This document shows positions 1-6,756 of a stretch of 23,795 bases of DNA, one piece after another; positions within the stretch are counted from its first letter, which is position 1, and every line of letters begins with the position of its first letter. The translations under genes and the position numbers were made by a program. Source of the stretch: Bacillota bacterium (lineage in GTDB: Bacteria > Bacillota > Clostridia > Christensenellales > UMGS416); NCBI GenBank assembly GCA_023422005.1, contig JAEZSC010000145.1, positions 1-23,795 on the forward strand, in the 5' to 3' direction. Under the pieces are notes generated by a model, which worked only from the letters and a program-made list of their open reading frames with translations, was not told the DNA's origin and made no database searches.

Positions 1-29
1 AAGCTCAACGCATCGCGTTGAGCTTTTTC
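1..29. terminator. Hairpin terminator next to the tRNA-Ser pair
   Basis: A perfect 10-bp stem (AGCTCAACGC / GCGTTGAGCT) with an ATC loop is followed on the plus strand by a run of five T. It begins directly at the 3' end of tRNA-Ser(GCT), so it most likely ends the minus-strand tRNA transcript; the T-tract on that side would lie beyond the window edge. It may also stop plus-strand transcription entering from the left. Confidence 0.7.
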
Positions 30-120
30 TGGCGGAGAAGGCGAGATTTGAACTCGCGCGCCGGTTTCCCGACCTACACCCTTAGCAGGGGCGCCTCTTG
101 GGCCACTTGAGTACTTCTCC
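30..120 (-). tRNA. tRNA-Ser, anticodon GCT
   Basis: Read on the minus strand, the acceptor stem GGAGAAG pairs with CTTCTCC, the discriminator is G, and the 3' CCA is encoded. The anticodon loop reads CTGCTAA, giving anticodon GCT (serine AGC/AGU codons). The long variable arm (about 91 nt in total) is the class II hallmark of tRNA-Ser. The T-arm GTTCAAATC is intact. It lies 34 nt downstream of tRNA-Ser(TGA) and is probably co-transcribed with it. Confidence 0.96.
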
Positions 121-154
121 ATGCCCAAATATATGTTGTTATTTTGAGAGATGT

Positions 155-243
155 TGGCGGAGAGAGTGGGATTCGAACCCACGGATGCTCATCACATCAA
201 CGGTTTTCAAGACCGTCACCATCGACCGCTCGGACATCTCTCC
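155..243 (-). tRNA. tRNA-Ser, anticodon TGA
   Basis: On the minus strand the acceptor GGAGAGA pairs with the 3' strand, which ends CTCTCC-G-CCA with an encoded CCA. The anticodon loop CTTGAAA gives TGA (serine UCN codons). The T-arm GTTCGAATC and an extended variable arm are present, as expected for class II tRNA-Ser. It is the promoter-proximal member of a two-tRNA unit, with a consensus promoter 25 nt upstream. Confidence 0.96.
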
Positions 244-267
244 ATCCGCTGCCAGATGCGCTTCAAT

Positions 268-296
268 AGTATAGCAAACCGCGGACTCACTGTCAA
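268..296 (-). promoter_or_regulatory. Sigma-A promoter for the tRNA-Ser pair
   Basis: On the minus strand, TTGACA (291-296) is followed by 17 nt and TATACT (268-273). Transcription would start near 261, about 18 nt before the mature 5' end of tRNA-Ser(TGA), a typical distance for a bacterial tRNA leader. Confidence 0.85.
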
Positions 297-330
297 CTTT
301 TTTGGTACAGACAGACCTCTGCGGCACACC

Positions 331-359
331 TTGACAGCGTCAAACGCCACCCATATGAT
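331..359 (+). promoter_or_regulatory. Sigma-A promoter for the GH116 gene, palindromic at -35
   Basis: TTGACA (331-336), a 17-nt spacer and TATGAT (354-359) form a near-consensus promoter. The start site near 366 leaves a leader of about 53 nt. The -35 box lies inside an inverted repeat, TTGAC-AGC-GTCAA (331-343), which could be a regulator site. Confidence 0.8.
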
Positions 360-418
360 GGAAACGTGTGCGAAACGATTCGCGGAATACTCGACGAACA
401 TCCGAAGGGGGAAGAGGT

Positions 419-2815
419 ATGAAGACCTACAGAGGCAGAAACCTCGATCTGATCGCCTATCCGATGGGGGGCATCGGCGCGGGCATGGTGTGCTTGCAGG
501 GTACCGGCAGGCTGGGCAATGTGTCGGTGCGCAACAAGCCAGATTATCACAACGATCCCTATATATACAGCGCCGTCACGGTGCTGGGTGAACAGCCGCT
601 GTGCCGCGTCGTGGAGGCGCCGGTGCCGGACCCGAATTTCTTCCTGCGCCTCAAGGATTCCGGAAACGGCCTTCATGGGACCAACCTGGGGCTACCGCGC
701 TTCACCGAGGGTACATTCAGCGATCGCTTCCCCTTCGCCACAGTGCGCCTGACCGACGCCAAGATGCCGCTGAACGCCGACATCGTTGGCTGGAGCCCCT
801 TTGTGCCCGGTGACGAGGACGCCTCCAGCCTGCCGGTGGCGGCGTTGGAGTACACGTTCACCAACACGTCCGACCGCCCGCTGGATGCCGTGTATTATTT
901 CTGCGCGTTCAACTTCATGAAGACCGACGACAGTGCCCGCGTGCGGCCCATCGCCGACGGCTTCGTGCTGGAGCAGCCCGCCATTAAGGACAACCCTGCT
1001 GCCAAAGGCGCTTTCTGCGCCAGCGTGGACGACACGGCTTTCGTGGATACGGCATGGTTTCGCGGCGGCTGGTTCGATACGCAGACCATGCTGTGGAACG
1101 CCGTAAGCACCGGCAGCTACGGCCACAAGCGCCACGGTTCCGGCGGGCCGGCCAGCCCCGGCGCGTCGCTGGCGGTGCCCTTCCAGCTGCAGCCCGGCGC
1201 CAGCCGCACCATCCGGCTGCGCCTGAGCTGGTTCGTGGGCGCTTCGGACTTGCGCACGGGGCCGCAGGACGATTCCTGCTGCGACGAGGGCTGCGCCTGC
1301 CACAAGGAACCCCAGACATACCGGCCCTGGTATACATCCCGCTACGACAGCGTGGACGAGGTGGACGCCGACTGGCGTGAGCGCTATGACGCTTTGCGAG
1401 CCGACACCCGGCGCTTTACCGATTGCTTCTATGACACGACGCTGCCTGAGGACATCGTGGACGCCGTGGCCGCCAACCTGTGTATACTGAAATCCCCCAC
1501 GGTGCTGCGCCAGCATGACGGCCGCCTGTGGGGCTGGGAGGGCTGCTGCGACGGCGTGGGCTGCTGCAACGGATCCTGCACCCACGTATATAATTATGCC
1601 CAGGCTCTGTGCCACCTGTTCCCGCGGCTGGAACGCTCGCTGCGGGACACCGAGTTCAACGTTTCCCAGGCGGAGAGCGGCCATCAGAACTTCCGCTCGG
1701 CCCTGCCCATCCGCCAGACCGACCACGACTTCCACGCCGCCAGCGACGGCCAACTGGGCGGCGTTGTGAAGGTATATCGCGATTGGCGCATCAGCGGCGA
1801 TACGGCGTGGCTTAAGGCGCTGTGGCCCCAGGTGCGCGCCAGCCTGGAGTATTGCATCGAGCTGTGGGATCCGGACCATGAGGGCGTTGTGCGGCAACCC
1901 CACCACAATACCTACGACATCGAGTTCTGGGGTCCCGACGGCATGTGCACCTCCTTCTATCTGGGTGCGCTGCGGGCTGCCGGTGAGATGGCGGCGGCGC
2001 TGGGCGAGGCCAATCCGTTGTATGGGCAGCTCTACGAGCGGGGCCGCGCCTATCTGGAAAGCGAGCTGTTCAACGGCGAGTATTTCTATCAAAAGGTGCA
2101 GTGGCAGGGGCTGCGCGCCGAGCTGGACCTGACCGGCGCCAACCCCGAGACCCTCGCGCTGCTGAAAGCCGAGGGCCCCAAATATCAATATGGCGTAGGC
2201 TGCCTGTCCGACGGTGTGCTGGGCGCGTGGCTGGCGCAGCTCGTGGGTTTGGGCGACGTCCTGGATGGAGATAAGGTCAAGACAAACCTGCAAAGCATCT
2301 TCCGCTACAATTTCAAGGCCGACCTGAGCGAGCACGCCAACCCCCAGCGGCCGGGCTATGCCGCCAAGCACGACGCTGGCCTGCTGCTGTGCTCGTGGCC
2401 CCATGGCGGCAAGCCCTCGCTGCCCTTCGTCTACAGCGACGAGGTGTGGACGGGCATTGAATACCAGGTGGCTTCCCACCTGCTGCTCAAGGGCTTGGCC
2501 GAGCCGGCGCTGGCCATCGTGCGCGGCTTGCGCGCCCGCTACGACGGCACCGTGCGCAACCCCTACAACGAATACGAGTGCGGCCACTGGTATGCCCGGG
2601 CCATGGCATCCTACGCGCTGCTGCAGGGCTATACCGGCATCCGCTATGACGCCGTGGAAGGCGCGCTGTACGTGAGCCGCCGCTGCCCCGAGGGCACGAG
2701 GGCTTTCCTGAGCACGGCCGGCGGGTATGGCACCGTGACCGTGGCCGGCGGCCAGGCGGCGGTGGATATGGCCGAGGGAACGCTGGATGTAAAAGAGCTG
2801 GTCTGGACCGACTGA
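419..2815 (+). CDS. GH116 / DUF608 family beta-glycosidase
   Basis: A probable cytoplasmic retaining beta-glycosidase of 798 residues, of the family that holds GBA2-type glucosylceramidases and bacterial beta-glucosidases/xylosidases. No signal peptide is visible. The N-terminus (PMGGIGAG, about residue 11) and the following beta-rich half match the GH116 N-terminal domain; the alpha-helical catalytic half starts near residue 340. Family landmarks include GWEG with Glu374 (candidate nucleophile), the Cys-rich GCCNGSCTHVYNY, HNTYDIEFWGPDG (495-507), and CLSDG with Asp598 (candidate acid/base). These catalytic roles are assigned by analogy with GBA2 E527/D677 and were not aligned by computation. 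ATG 419 is preceded by AGGGGGAAGAGG; an in-frame ATG at 368 falls at the predicted transcription start and lacks a ribosome site. It is monocistronic, with its own promoter and terminator. The physiological glycoside cannot be read from sequence. Confidence 0.9.
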   Translation: MKTYRGRNLDLIAYPMGGIGAGMVCLQGTGRLGNVSVRNKPDYHNDPYIYSAVTVLGEQPLCRVVEAPVPDPNFFLRLKDSGNGLHGTNLGLPRFTEGTFSDRFPFATVRLTDAKMPLNADIVGWSPFVPGDEDASSLPVAALEYTFTNTSDRPLDAVYYFCAFNFMKTDDSARVRPIADGFVLEQPAIKDNPAAKGAFCASVDDTAFVDTAWFRGGWFDTQTMLWNAVSTGSYGHKRHGSGGPASPGASLAVPFQLQPGASRTIRLRLSWFVGASDLRTGPQDDSCCDEGCACHKEPQTYRPWYTSRYDSVDEVDADWRERYDALRADTRRFTDCFYDTTLPEDIVDAVAANLCILKSPTVLRQHDGRLWGWEGCCDGVGCCNGSCTHVYNYAQALCHLFPRLERSLRDTEFNVSQAESGHQNFRSALPIRQTDHDFHAASDGQLGGVVKVYRDWRISGDTAWLKALWPQVRASLEYCIELWDPDHEGVVRQPHHNTYDIEFWGPDGMCTSFYLGALRAAGEMAAALGEANPLYGQLYERGRAYLESELFNGEYFYQKVQWQGLRAELDLTGANPETLALLKAEGPKYQYGVGCLSDGVLGAWLAQLVGLGDVLDGDKVKTNLQSIFRYNFKADLSEHANPQRPGYAAKHDAGLLLCSWPHGGKPSLPFVYSDEVWTGIEYQVASHLLLKGLAEPALAIVRGLRARYDGTVRNPYNEYECGHWYARAMASYALLQGYTGIRYDAVEGALYVSRRCPEGTRAFLSTAGGYGTVTVAGGQAAVDMAEGTLDVKELVWTD

Positions 2816-2831
2816 ACCAAATAATTGCTAA

Positions 2832-2861
2832 GCGCCGCGGCCTTTGGGCTGCGGCGTTTTT
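2832..2861 (+). terminator. Rho-independent terminator after the GH116 gene
   Basis: The stem CGCCGC / GCGGCG is extended inward by GCC/GGC and followed by TTTTT. It lies 17 nt after the stop codon and separates the glycosidase from the glycosyltransferase-like gene. Confidence 0.85.
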
Positions 2862-2987
2862 GCGTCGTCTAGAGGCGTGAGCAAGCGGCAAACCGCCGCC
2901 CAACCGCATACAGTGTGATAGTACTGGGCACAGCCCGAGCGTGGCCTGCGCCCCGCCCGGTGCTGCCGGCCAGAAAGGAAGGCCCCC

Positions 2988-3764
2988 ATGGACTCGATCA
3001 CCATAGCCATCCTGGCTAAGGACAAGGCGCATCTGCTGCCGCTGTATCTGCAGTGCATCGAGCGGCAGACCTATCCGGCGTCATTGATCCGCCTGTACGT
3101 GCGTACCAACAACAACCGCGACAACACCGAGGCCATCCTGCGCGATTGGATTGCGCGGGTGCGTCATCGTTATGCGGAGATCTACTGGAACGCAGAGGAT
3201 GTGCCCGAACGCGTGCAGGACTATAGCCCCCATGAGTGGAACTCGGTGCGCCTGCAGGCGCTGTGCCGGCTGCGCCAGGAATCTGTCGCCTGGGCCAAGG
3301 CTCGCAACACGCACTATTTCATTGCCGACTGCGACAACTTCATCGTGCCGGACACGATAGAGACGCTGATGAACACCGGCCTTCCGGTCGTGGGGCCGCT
3401 GCTGCGCAACGGCGACGATATGAAGAGCTTCTACGCCAATTATCATCACCTGACCGACAGCAACGGCTACTATAAGTCGTCTCCGCAGTATTACGACATC
3501 CTCTATCAGAAGGCCAAGGGGCTCATCCAGGTGGATGTGATCCACTGCACGTATCTCGTGCGCCGGGAGGTTCTGGAACACGCTTCCTACATCGACGGCT
3601 CCGGACGCTACGATTACGTGATTTTCAGCGATACGCTGCGCAAGAAGAGCATTCCGCAATACATCGACAATCGCCGGCTCTACGGCAAGCTGACCTTCTG
3701 CGACACCGCTGAGGACTTTGCCACTAAGGGCATCACCGCCGAGACATTGGACAGGCTTCAATAA
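2988..3764 (+). CDS. GT-A glycosyltransferase resembling procollagen galactosyltransferase N-terminal domain
   Basis: A 258-residue soluble protein with no signal peptide or membrane segment. The opening IAILAKDKAHLLPLYLQCIE (5-24), the segment around NNNRDNTEAILRDW, the acidic DCDNF at 114-118 (a DxD-like metal/nucleotide-sugar motif), YYKSSPQYYDIL and the VIHCTYLV stretch follow the same order and spacing as I recall for the N-terminal domain of animal collagen galactosyltransferases (COLGALT) and their viral relatives. The role is therefore probably transfer of a hexose from a nucleotide sugar; donor and acceptor are unknown. ATG 2988 has AAAGGAAGG upstream. It lies between two terminators and appears monocistronic; I saw no clear promoter in the 126 nt upstream. 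At 258 residues it corresponds to a single GT domain, whereas the animal proteins carry two. Generic family-2 glycosyltransferase is the alternative. Confidence 0.7.
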   Translation: MDSITIAILAKDKAHLLPLYLQCIERQTYPASLIRLYVRTNNNRDNTEAILRDWIARVRHRYAEIYWNAEDVPERVQDYSPHEWNSVRLQALCRLRQESVAWAKARNTHYFIADCDNFIVPDTIETLMNTGLPVVGPLLRNGDDMKSFYANYHHLTDSNGYYKSSPQYYDILYQKAKGLIQVDVIHCTYLVRREVLEHASYIDGSGRYDYVIFSDTLRKKSIPQYIDNRRLYGKLTFCDTAEDFATKGITAETLDRLQ

Positions 3765-3781
3765 AGAAATTCAGACAGCAC

Positions 3782-3812
3782 AAACGCCGCAGCCTTTCGG
3801 GTCGCGGCGTTT
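3782..3812. terminator. Bidirectional hairpin between convergent genes
   Basis: AAACGCCGC (3782-3790) pairs perfectly with GCGGCGTTT (3804-3812). The A and T flanks make it usable in both directions, between the plus-strand glycosyltransferase and the minus-strand methyltransferase. The U-tracts are short, so it may be a weak terminator. Confidence 0.65.
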
Positions 3813-3836
3813 ATGAGTTGCCGGCTTAACCAGCGG

Positions 3837-4643
3837 CTAAAGCCGCCGGGCAATGTAGAGACTGGTAATCATATTGCGGGTCACTTGGCCATGGAACTGA
3901 TCTCGGGCGATGCGCCTGAGCTCTTCCAGGACAGCCTCACGGTCCTCGCGGATGTTGATGTTGGAGTAAGTTGCGTACAGAGCGGCGACTTGGTCAGGGT
4001 CGAGGATCAACGACCAGGAGCGGGCTTCATGCTGGACGGCATCAAACGCGTGGGCCCGCTCCAGAGCCGCCAGCCGGGCCCCGGTGTCCAACGCAAAAGG
4101 CAAGCTGCCGGCACCCGCAGAAGGGCTTCTGTGGCCTTGAAGCAGGGCTGCCGTCGCTTCGTGGAAGGGATCGGGGCGGGTTGTGTCGCCGAATACATTC
4201 CAAACCATAACCCACCAGCCGCCAGGACGAAGCAGGCCAGCTACCTTGGCCAGCGCCTGGTCCTCGTTGAGCCAGTGGAAGGCTGTGGCGCAGATGCCAA
4301 GGTCAAAGCTGGCTTGGCACAACTGCGCATCTTCGAACGGCAAGGTAACCACTGTGAGCGCCTCATCCCCCACGGTCCTGCGAAGGAATTCCGCCGAGCG
4401 CTCATCGGGCTCGATGGCAACCAAGGGGTTGGCGCCAAGCGCAAGCAGACGGCGGGTCGCCGTCCCTGTCCCGGCGCCAATCTCGAAGGCAGCTGTGCCC
4501 TGCGCAAGCCCGCAATGGTCACATAGGGTCTCATAAACCCACTCGGGATAGGCGGGCCGTACAGCATGATAGCCTTCGGGATCACTCCCGAAGGCTATGC
4601 GACCGTATTGCCGATCAATAGGAGACTCTTTCACACCAAGCAC
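3837..4643 (-). CDS. Class I SAM-dependent methyltransferase
   Basis: A methyltransferase of the Methyltransf_11/25 type, 268 residues from the first GTG. Motif I is EIGAGTGTAT (54-63), the acidic end of beta-2 is VAIEPD (75-80), and the motif IV region is FDLGICATAFHW (113-124). The preceding YHAVRPAYPEWVYETL stretch is typical of small-molecule or ubiquinone/biotin-pathway-like methyltransferases. The start is uncertain: GTG 4643 lies 3 nt after the stop of the upstream gene with no spaced ribosome site, whereas GTG 4634 has AAAGAG 8 nt upstream and would give 265 residues. It is the second gene of an operon with the UroD-superfamily gene, which suggests that methyl chemistry links the two. 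The substrate is not predictable. Confidence 0.85.
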   Translation of the reverse strand: MLGVKESPIDRQYGRIAFGSDPEGYHAVRPAYPEWVYETLCDHCGLAQGTAAFEIGAGTGTATRRLLALGANPLVAIEPDERSAEFLRRTVGDEALTVVTLPFEDAQLCQASFDLGICATAFHWLNEDQALAKVAGLLRPGGWWVMVWNVFGDTTRPDPFHEATAALLQGHRSPSAGAGSLPFALDTGARLAALERAHAFDAVQHEARSWSLILDPDQVAALYATYSNINIREDREAVLEELRRIARDQFHGQVTRNMITSLYIARRL

Positions 4644-4646
4644 TCT

Positions 4647-5714
4647 TTAATATTTGCCCAATTCTTTTACTTTGTCCACAATGGCCCGGAAGTTGTCCAG
4701 GCTGACCGAGTGGGGGATGGAGTGATCTGACGAGAAGATGAAGCCGCCGTTCTGCTTGAGCACCGGCACCACCTGCTCGATCTCCGCGATGATCTGATCC
4801 TTATGGTCCCACAACACGGCGTTGACACCGCCGTGGAGCACCAGGCGATCGCCGTATTGCGCCTTAAGAGCCAGCGGCTCCATGCCGGCCTTCACCTCCA
4901 GGGGGTTCAAGCAATCCACGCCGGCGGCCAGCACGTCCTCCAGCAGCGGTTGGATGAAGCCGCAGGAGTGCAGGTGTGTGTAGATGCCCTTGGCGTGAGC
5001 CCATTCGCAGGCGCGCTTGTGGTAGGGCTGCAGCAGCTCGCGGTACATCCGCGGCGAGAAGAACGGCGTGTGCTTGTAGCCCATGTCGTCATACCAGTGG
5101 ATGGCGTCGAAGCGGTAGCCGGCGTCCCACATCATGTCGAATTGGGCAATGCTCATGTCCAGATAGTGGTTGAACATGTCCTTGACCCACTCGGGCTCCT
5201 CCATCATGGCCACCAGCAGCGTCTCGGTGCCCACCATCCAGCTGTGGGTCACGTCGAAGCCAAACCAGAAGCCCGCCTCCACCCAGCGGCCCTCGGCGCG
5301 CCATTTGGGGTAGTTCTCCTCCAGATATTGCCAGTTCACGCGGTCGCGCTGAGGTGTCATGCGCGCCTTGGCCTGCTCCCAAGCCTCAGGCGTCGTCACC
5401 GTGAAGTCCAGGAATTCCGGTGTGGAATCCATCTCCTTGAACTGCTTCATCGTGACGCCCCAGGGAGACGTGTAGATCGTATAATCCGCGGCGTCCTCGA
5501 TGACCTTGGCCTCATAGCGGGGCGAGATATCGATGCCGACGCGCTCCAGCTTGTCCACAGCGAAATAATCCCGCCAGTCCACGCCCTCGGGCATGCCCTC
5601 GCGGTGCCAGCGGGCGATGGTGCCCTGCCAGGGGCCGTCGATGATGGGCACGCGGTCAGCCTCCCGGTGCTCGAACATCCGTTTGAAACGCTCATAACTG
5701 GTCATCTGTGTCAT
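4647..5714 (-). CDS. UroD-superfamily protein 1 (MtaA/CmuA-like), intact HxC motif
   Basis: A 355-residue TIM-barrel protein of the uroporphyrinogen decarboxylase superfamily. The N-terminal SYERFKRMFEHREADRVPI matches the family start (helix, then DRVP). The zinc-type motif is T-H-L-H-S-C-G, with His249 and Cys251, the HxC pair found in the corrinoid methyltransferases MtaA and CmuA. The C-terminal third-ligand Cys of MtaA is not seen; that region reads FSSDHSIP. True heme-pathway UroD normally has an N-terminal RQAGRY motif, absent here, so heme synthesis is unlikely. ATG 5714 has AAGGAG upstream. A consensus promoter lies in the divergent region shared with araC, and a SAM methyltransferase follows after a 3-nt gap. 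A role in methyl transfer from a methylated substrate is inference; no corrinoid protein is present nearby. Confidence 0.85.
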   Translation of the reverse strand: MTQMTSYERFKRMFEHREADRVPIIDGPWQGTIARWHREGMPEGVDWRDYFAVDKLERVGIDISPRYEAKVIEDAADYTIYTSPWGVTMKQFKEMDSTPEFLDFTVTTPEAWEQAKARMTPQRDRVNWQYLEENYPKWRAEGRWVEAGFWFGFDVTHSWMVGTETLLVAMMEEPEWVKDMFNHYLDMSIAQFDMMWDAGYRFDAIHWYDDMGYKHTPFFSPRMYRELLQPYHKRACEWAHAKGIYTHLHSCGFIQPLLEDVLAAGVDCLNPLEVKAGMEPLALKAQYGDRLVLHGGVNAVLWDHKDQIIAEIEQVVPVLKQNGGFIFSSDHSIPHSVSLDNFRAIVDKVKELGKY

Positions 5715-5746
5715 GTTTTCGCTCCTTCGTCGATCTGTCCGCCCCC

Positions 5747-5775
5747 ATGATATGTCTTTGACGCCGCACCGTCAA
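5747..5775 (-). promoter_or_regulatory. Promoter for the UroD1-methyltransferase operon
   Basis: On the minus strand, TTGACG (5770-5775), 17 nt and TATCAT (5747-5752). The start near 5740 gives a leader of about 26 nt. It overlaps the plus-strand araC promoter, so the two probably cannot be occupied together. Confidence 0.75.
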
Positions 5776-5787
5776 CGGTGGTAGAAT
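5758..5787 (+). promoter_or_regulatory. Promoter for the AraC-family regulator
   Basis: TTGACG (5758-5763), an 18-nt spacer and TAGAAT (5782-5787), with a start near 5794 and a leader of about 48 nt. It overlaps the opposing promoter at 5747-5775. Confidence 0.65.
5767..5780. promoter_or_regulatory. Palindromic operator candidate between divergent promoters
   Basis: CACCGT-CA-ACGGTG is a perfect inverted repeat. It covers the -35 box of the minus-strand promoter and lies in the spacer of the plus-strand promoter. A protein bound here would affect both. AraC-family proteins usually bind direct repeats, so a different dimeric regulator is possible. Confidence 0.5.
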
Positions 5788-5841
5788 GACACGCGGCAGA
5801 ACACCAATAAAAAGTCATTTTTTTGATATCGGGGTGCGCCC

Positions 5842-6678
5842 ATGTATCATGTGGACGGCGAATTTGGCCAGGTGCGCCTGATGGGGCATCTGCCCACCCA
5901 GACGGCGCTGCAGCAGTTGAGCTATGTGAGCTCCGCCGGCTGGCACCGCTGCAACGACAAATATCACATCACGTTGGACCGCTGCGACACCTGGCTGCTG
6001 CTGGTGACCATGGAGGGCAACGGCTATCTGCGTATGGATGGTTGTGAGCACGCGCTGGGCGCCGGCACGGCCACCGTCGTGGCGCCGGAGCAGGCCAGGG
6101 AGTATGGTGTGCCTCCCGGCGGCAGCTGGGAGTTCTACTGGATGCATTGCGGCGGGCTGTGCGCGCCGCTGCTGGAGCATTTGCGTTCGGCTTGCCCGCC
6201 GGTGTTCCCCATGGGCGCCCGCCAGGGGGAGATCGCGGCCGCCGTGGAAGAGCTTCTGCTCCTTAAAAACCGGCAGGAGCCCCAGTTCGAAGTGCACGCC
6301 TCGCGCATTGTCGGCGATGTGCTCCACGAACTGCTGCTGGGCTTTCAACCCGGCCGCTCCGCGCCCCGCGAGGCGGTGCGGCAGCTCAAGGACCGCCTGG
6401 AGGCTGGGTACGGCCAGCCGCTGTCGCTCAAGGCCATCAGCAGCGAGCTTTATCTGCACCCGGCGCACCTGACACGTCTGTTCAAGGCCCACACCGGCGT
6501 CACGCCTCAGGAATATCTCAAGCGCGTGCGCATCATGAAGGCCAAGGAGATGCTGCGTTACACCGAGTGGAGCGTGGGCGAGATCGCCCGTCGCTCAGGG
6601 TTTGCCCATCCGAGCAACTTCATCCACCAGTTCCATCGCGCCGAGGGTGTCACTCCTGCTCAATATCGCAACACATAA
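5842..6678 (+). CDS. AraC/XylS-family transcriptional regulator
   Basis: A 278-residue one-component regulator. Residues about 15-110 form a cupin-like sensing domain (WLLLVTMEGNGYLRMDG, then APEQAREYGVPPGGSWEFYWMHCGG), the layout typical of sugar or glycoside sensors of this family. The C-terminal 100 residues hold two helix-turn-helix units: HTH1 about 195-216 (LSLKAISSELYLHPAHLTRLFK) and HTH2 about 244-266 (SVGEIARRSGFAHPSNFIHQF), ending with the signature GVTPAQYR. The ribosome site before ATG 5842 is weak (GGGGTG). It is transcribed divergently from UroD1-methyltransferase and lies just upstream of UroD2, so it probably controls one or both. The small-molecule effector is unknown. Confidence 0.93.
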   Translation: MYHVDGEFGQVRLMGHLPTQTALQQLSYVSSAGWHRCNDKYHITLDRCDTWLLLVTMEGNGYLRMDGCEHALGAGTATVVAPEQAREYGVPPGGSWEFYWMHCGGLCAPLLEHLRSACPPVFPMGARQGEIAAAVEELLLLKNRQEPQFEVHASRIVGDVLHELLLGFQPGRSAPREAVRQLKDRLEAGYGQPLSLKAISSELYLHPAHLTRLFKAHTGVTPQEYLKRVRIMKAKEMLRYTEWSVGEIARRSGFAHPSNFIHQFHRAEGVTPAQYRNT

Positions 6679-6693
6679 ATGAAAATGATGATA

Positions 6694-6722
6694 TTGACAA
6701 GCGAAAGAGGGAACTCTATTCT
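6694..6722 (+). promoter_or_regulatory. Sigma-A promoter for UroD-superfamily gene 2
   Basis: TTGACA (6694-6699), 17 nt, TATTCT (6717-6722), starting 16 nt after the araC stop. It shows that the downstream UroD gene can be expressed independently of araC. Confidence 0.8.
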
Positions 6723-6756
6723 TTCCTTTGGGTAGAACACAAGCGGAGGTATCGCC

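Noticed and set aside
30..243. tRNA-Ser genes as the attachment site for the serine recombinase
   Set aside because: The recombinase is 15 kb away, large serine recombinases of the TnpX type do not typically use tRNA genes, and no duplicated tRNA 3' end was seen.
692..2587. 631-codon open frame on the minus strand inside the GH116 gene
   Set aside because: It is antisense to a gene with clear family motifs, its product is low-complexity His/Gln/Ala/Val-rich, and it is an expected by-product of high-GC third positions.
4647..5714. Heme-pathway uroporphyrinogen decarboxylase (hemE)
   Set aside because: It lacks the RQAGRY N-terminal motif and has the HxC metal motif of methyltransferase-type relatives; no other heme genes are nearby.
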